6,572 bases of DNA from Verrucomicrobiota bacterium. GTDB lineage: Bacteria > Verrucomicrobiota > Verrucomicrobiia > Verrucomicrobiales > DEV007. Location of the stretch: contig JAQCER010000208.1 in NCBI GenBank assembly GCA_027618625.1, positions 1-6,572 of the forward strand, given 5' to 3'. The notes beneath the pieces were generated by a model, which saw only the letters and a list, made by a program, of their open reading frames with translations, did no database searches and had not been told where the DNA came from. This document shows, piece after piece, positions 5,713 through 6,572 of this stretch. Position 1 is the first letter of the stretch, and every line of letters starts with the position of its first letter. Made by a program: the position numbers and the translations under genes.

Positions 5713-6572
5713 ATGAAAAGCACGCTCTCACATTTGCATTGTCTGATCGCGGTCTGCTTCGCTGGATCGCTGCCTGCAGGCGAACGCGCCATCGACATGG
5801 ATGCCGAACGCAATCAGTGGGCGTTCCAGCCTCCAATCAACCATGTGGCACCGAGTGTTACCGACAGATGGTGGCCCAAACAACCGCTCGATTTTTTTGT
5901 GCTGGCCGGTCTCGAACAAAGAAAGCTCCGTCCGGTCCGACCGGCGACCAGGCGGGAATTGATCCGTCGGGCAACGTTCGACCTGACCGGCCTGCCGCCA
6001 ACACCGGAAGAGTGTGAAGCGTTCGAGCGGGACACCGAACCCGGAGCCTATGAGAAGGTAATAGACCGGCTACTGGATTCACCCCACTACGGGGAGCGAT
6101 GGGGACGCTATTGGCTGGATGTGGCGCGCTACGCAGACGATCAAGGCAACTCCTTCCTGACTCCGACTCCCGAGGCTTATCTCTATCGCGACTGGGTGGT
6201 GCAGGCTTTCAACCGGGATATGCCTTACGACGAGTTTGTCCGTTTGCAGATCGCCGGCGATGAAGTGCCCGGCCCGGCTGACGACTATGTGATCCGACTG
6301 GCCGGCCTCGGCTTCCAAGGGCTGGGTCCACAATTCCGCAAGGGAGCGGCGGGAGAAGCCAAGGCCAAGGCTGACGAATTGGAGGACAGGGTAGACACGC
6401 TCTCGCGGGGAATCATGGGTCTTACGGTCTCCTGCGCCCGCTGCCACGACCACAAGTTCGATCCGATTCCGACCCGTGACTATTACTCCCTGGCAGCCGC
6501 CTACAACGGCGCAGAGTGGCCCAGCCGAATGCTGGCCGCTCCCGACATTGTCGAGACTCACAGAAAGTGGGG
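5713..6572 (+). CDS. PSCyt2 (DUF1549) domain protein, probably DUF1549-DUF1553, partial at right edge
   Basis: The frame is open from ATG 5713 to the right edge; 286 codons are visible. Residues 1-23 look like a signal peptide (LIAVCFAGSLPAG). The DUF1549 domain follows at about 35-265 with the landmarks WAFQPP (36-41), PLDFFVLAGLE, RRATFDLTGLPPTPEE (85-100), HYGERWGRYWLDVARYAD (125-142), PYDEFVRLQIAGD (171-183) and the haem-type motif CARCHDHKFDPI at 241-252. Most relatives carry an N-terminal PSCyt1 domain with its own CxxCH before this one; it is absent here, with only about 35 residues before WAFQPP. A DUF1553 (PSD1) domain would be expected beyond the edge. The protein is predicted to be exported and to carry covalent haem; its electron-transfer partner is unknown. 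The gene starts 14 bp after the DUF1501 stop, without a clear Shine-Dalgarno site, and is the second gene of that unit. Confidence 0.93.
   Translation, partial: MKSTLSHLHCLIAVCFAGSLPAGERAIDMDAERNQWAFQPPINHVAPSVTDRWWPKQPLDFFVLAGLEQRKLRPVRPATRRELIRRATFDLTGLPPTPEECEAFERDTEPGAYEKVIDRLLDSPHYGERWGRYWLDVARYADDQGNSFLTPTPEAYLYRDWVVQAFNRDMPYDEFVRLQIAGDEVPGPADDYVIRLAGLGFQGLGPQFRKGAAGEAKAKADELEDRVDTLSRGIMGLTVSCARCHDHKFDPIPTRDYYSLAAAYNGAEWPSRMLAAPDIVETHRKW

Noticed and set aside
5189..5836. 215-codon minus-strand open frame antisense to DUF1501 and the PSCyt2 start.
   Set aside because: It is a shadow of two strongly recognised plus-strand genes in GC-rich sequence.
6559..6572. The 14-mer CACAGAAAGTGGGG at the right edge also occurs at 1369-1382 in the same orientation.
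   Set aside because: One 14-bp match in a 6.5-kb window is plausible by chance; the two copies lie in unrelated genes on opposite coding strands, and there are no inverted repeats or transposase around them.

Overview
The window looks like a piece of a planctomycete or verrucomicrobial chromosome. The evidence is a cluster of protein families that are hallmarks of those phyla: a DUF1501 protein, a PSCyt2 (DUF1549) cytochrome-type protein, a decayed DUF1587/DUF1592/DUF1588/DUF1585 haem protein and a sulfatase remnant. Other hints are moderately high GC, frequent absence of Shine-Dalgarno sites, and a serine protease fused to a lectin-like domain. No RNA gene, CRISPR array, insertion sequence or tRNA was recognised.

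Layout. Minus strand, 1442 to 1: a secreted trypsin-like (S1C/Deg-type) protease joined to a concanavalin-like domain, running off the left edge. 1443-1732: a gene-poor spacer with three adjacent small tandem duplications. Minus strand, 2328 to 1733: two small unrecognised genes (132 and 61 codons) that look translationally coupled, with a plausible promoter just upstream that would give a nearly leaderless mRNA. Minus strand, about 2558 to 2363: the ghost of a sulfatase, not called by ORF finding because it has an internal deletion, a frame change and a Trp-to-stop change. Plus strand, 2688-4053: a pseudogene of a large planctomycete haem protein carrying a 1-bp deletion, a 1-bp insertion, a large in-frame internal deletion and a 4-bp AGAT duplication. 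Plus strand, 4130-5698: an intact DUF1501 gene with a Tat-like signal. Plus strand, 5713 to the right edge: an intact but cut-off PSCyt2 gene 14 bp behind it.

How the parts fit. The DUF1501 and PSCyt2 genes form a compact two-gene unit of the type that is massively expanded in Planctomycetota and Verrucomicrobiota. Its products are predicted to be exported, and the family is often found beside sulfatases and other polysaccharide-degrading genes; its biochemical role is not established. The region immediately upstream (2363-4053) is a graveyard of two genes from the same functional neighbourhood, transcribed divergently. The most interesting unexplained piece is the small coupled gene pair at 1733-2328, which sits between decaying DNA and the protease gene and still has clear expression signals. 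I see no convincing evidence for a wholly new multi-gene system.
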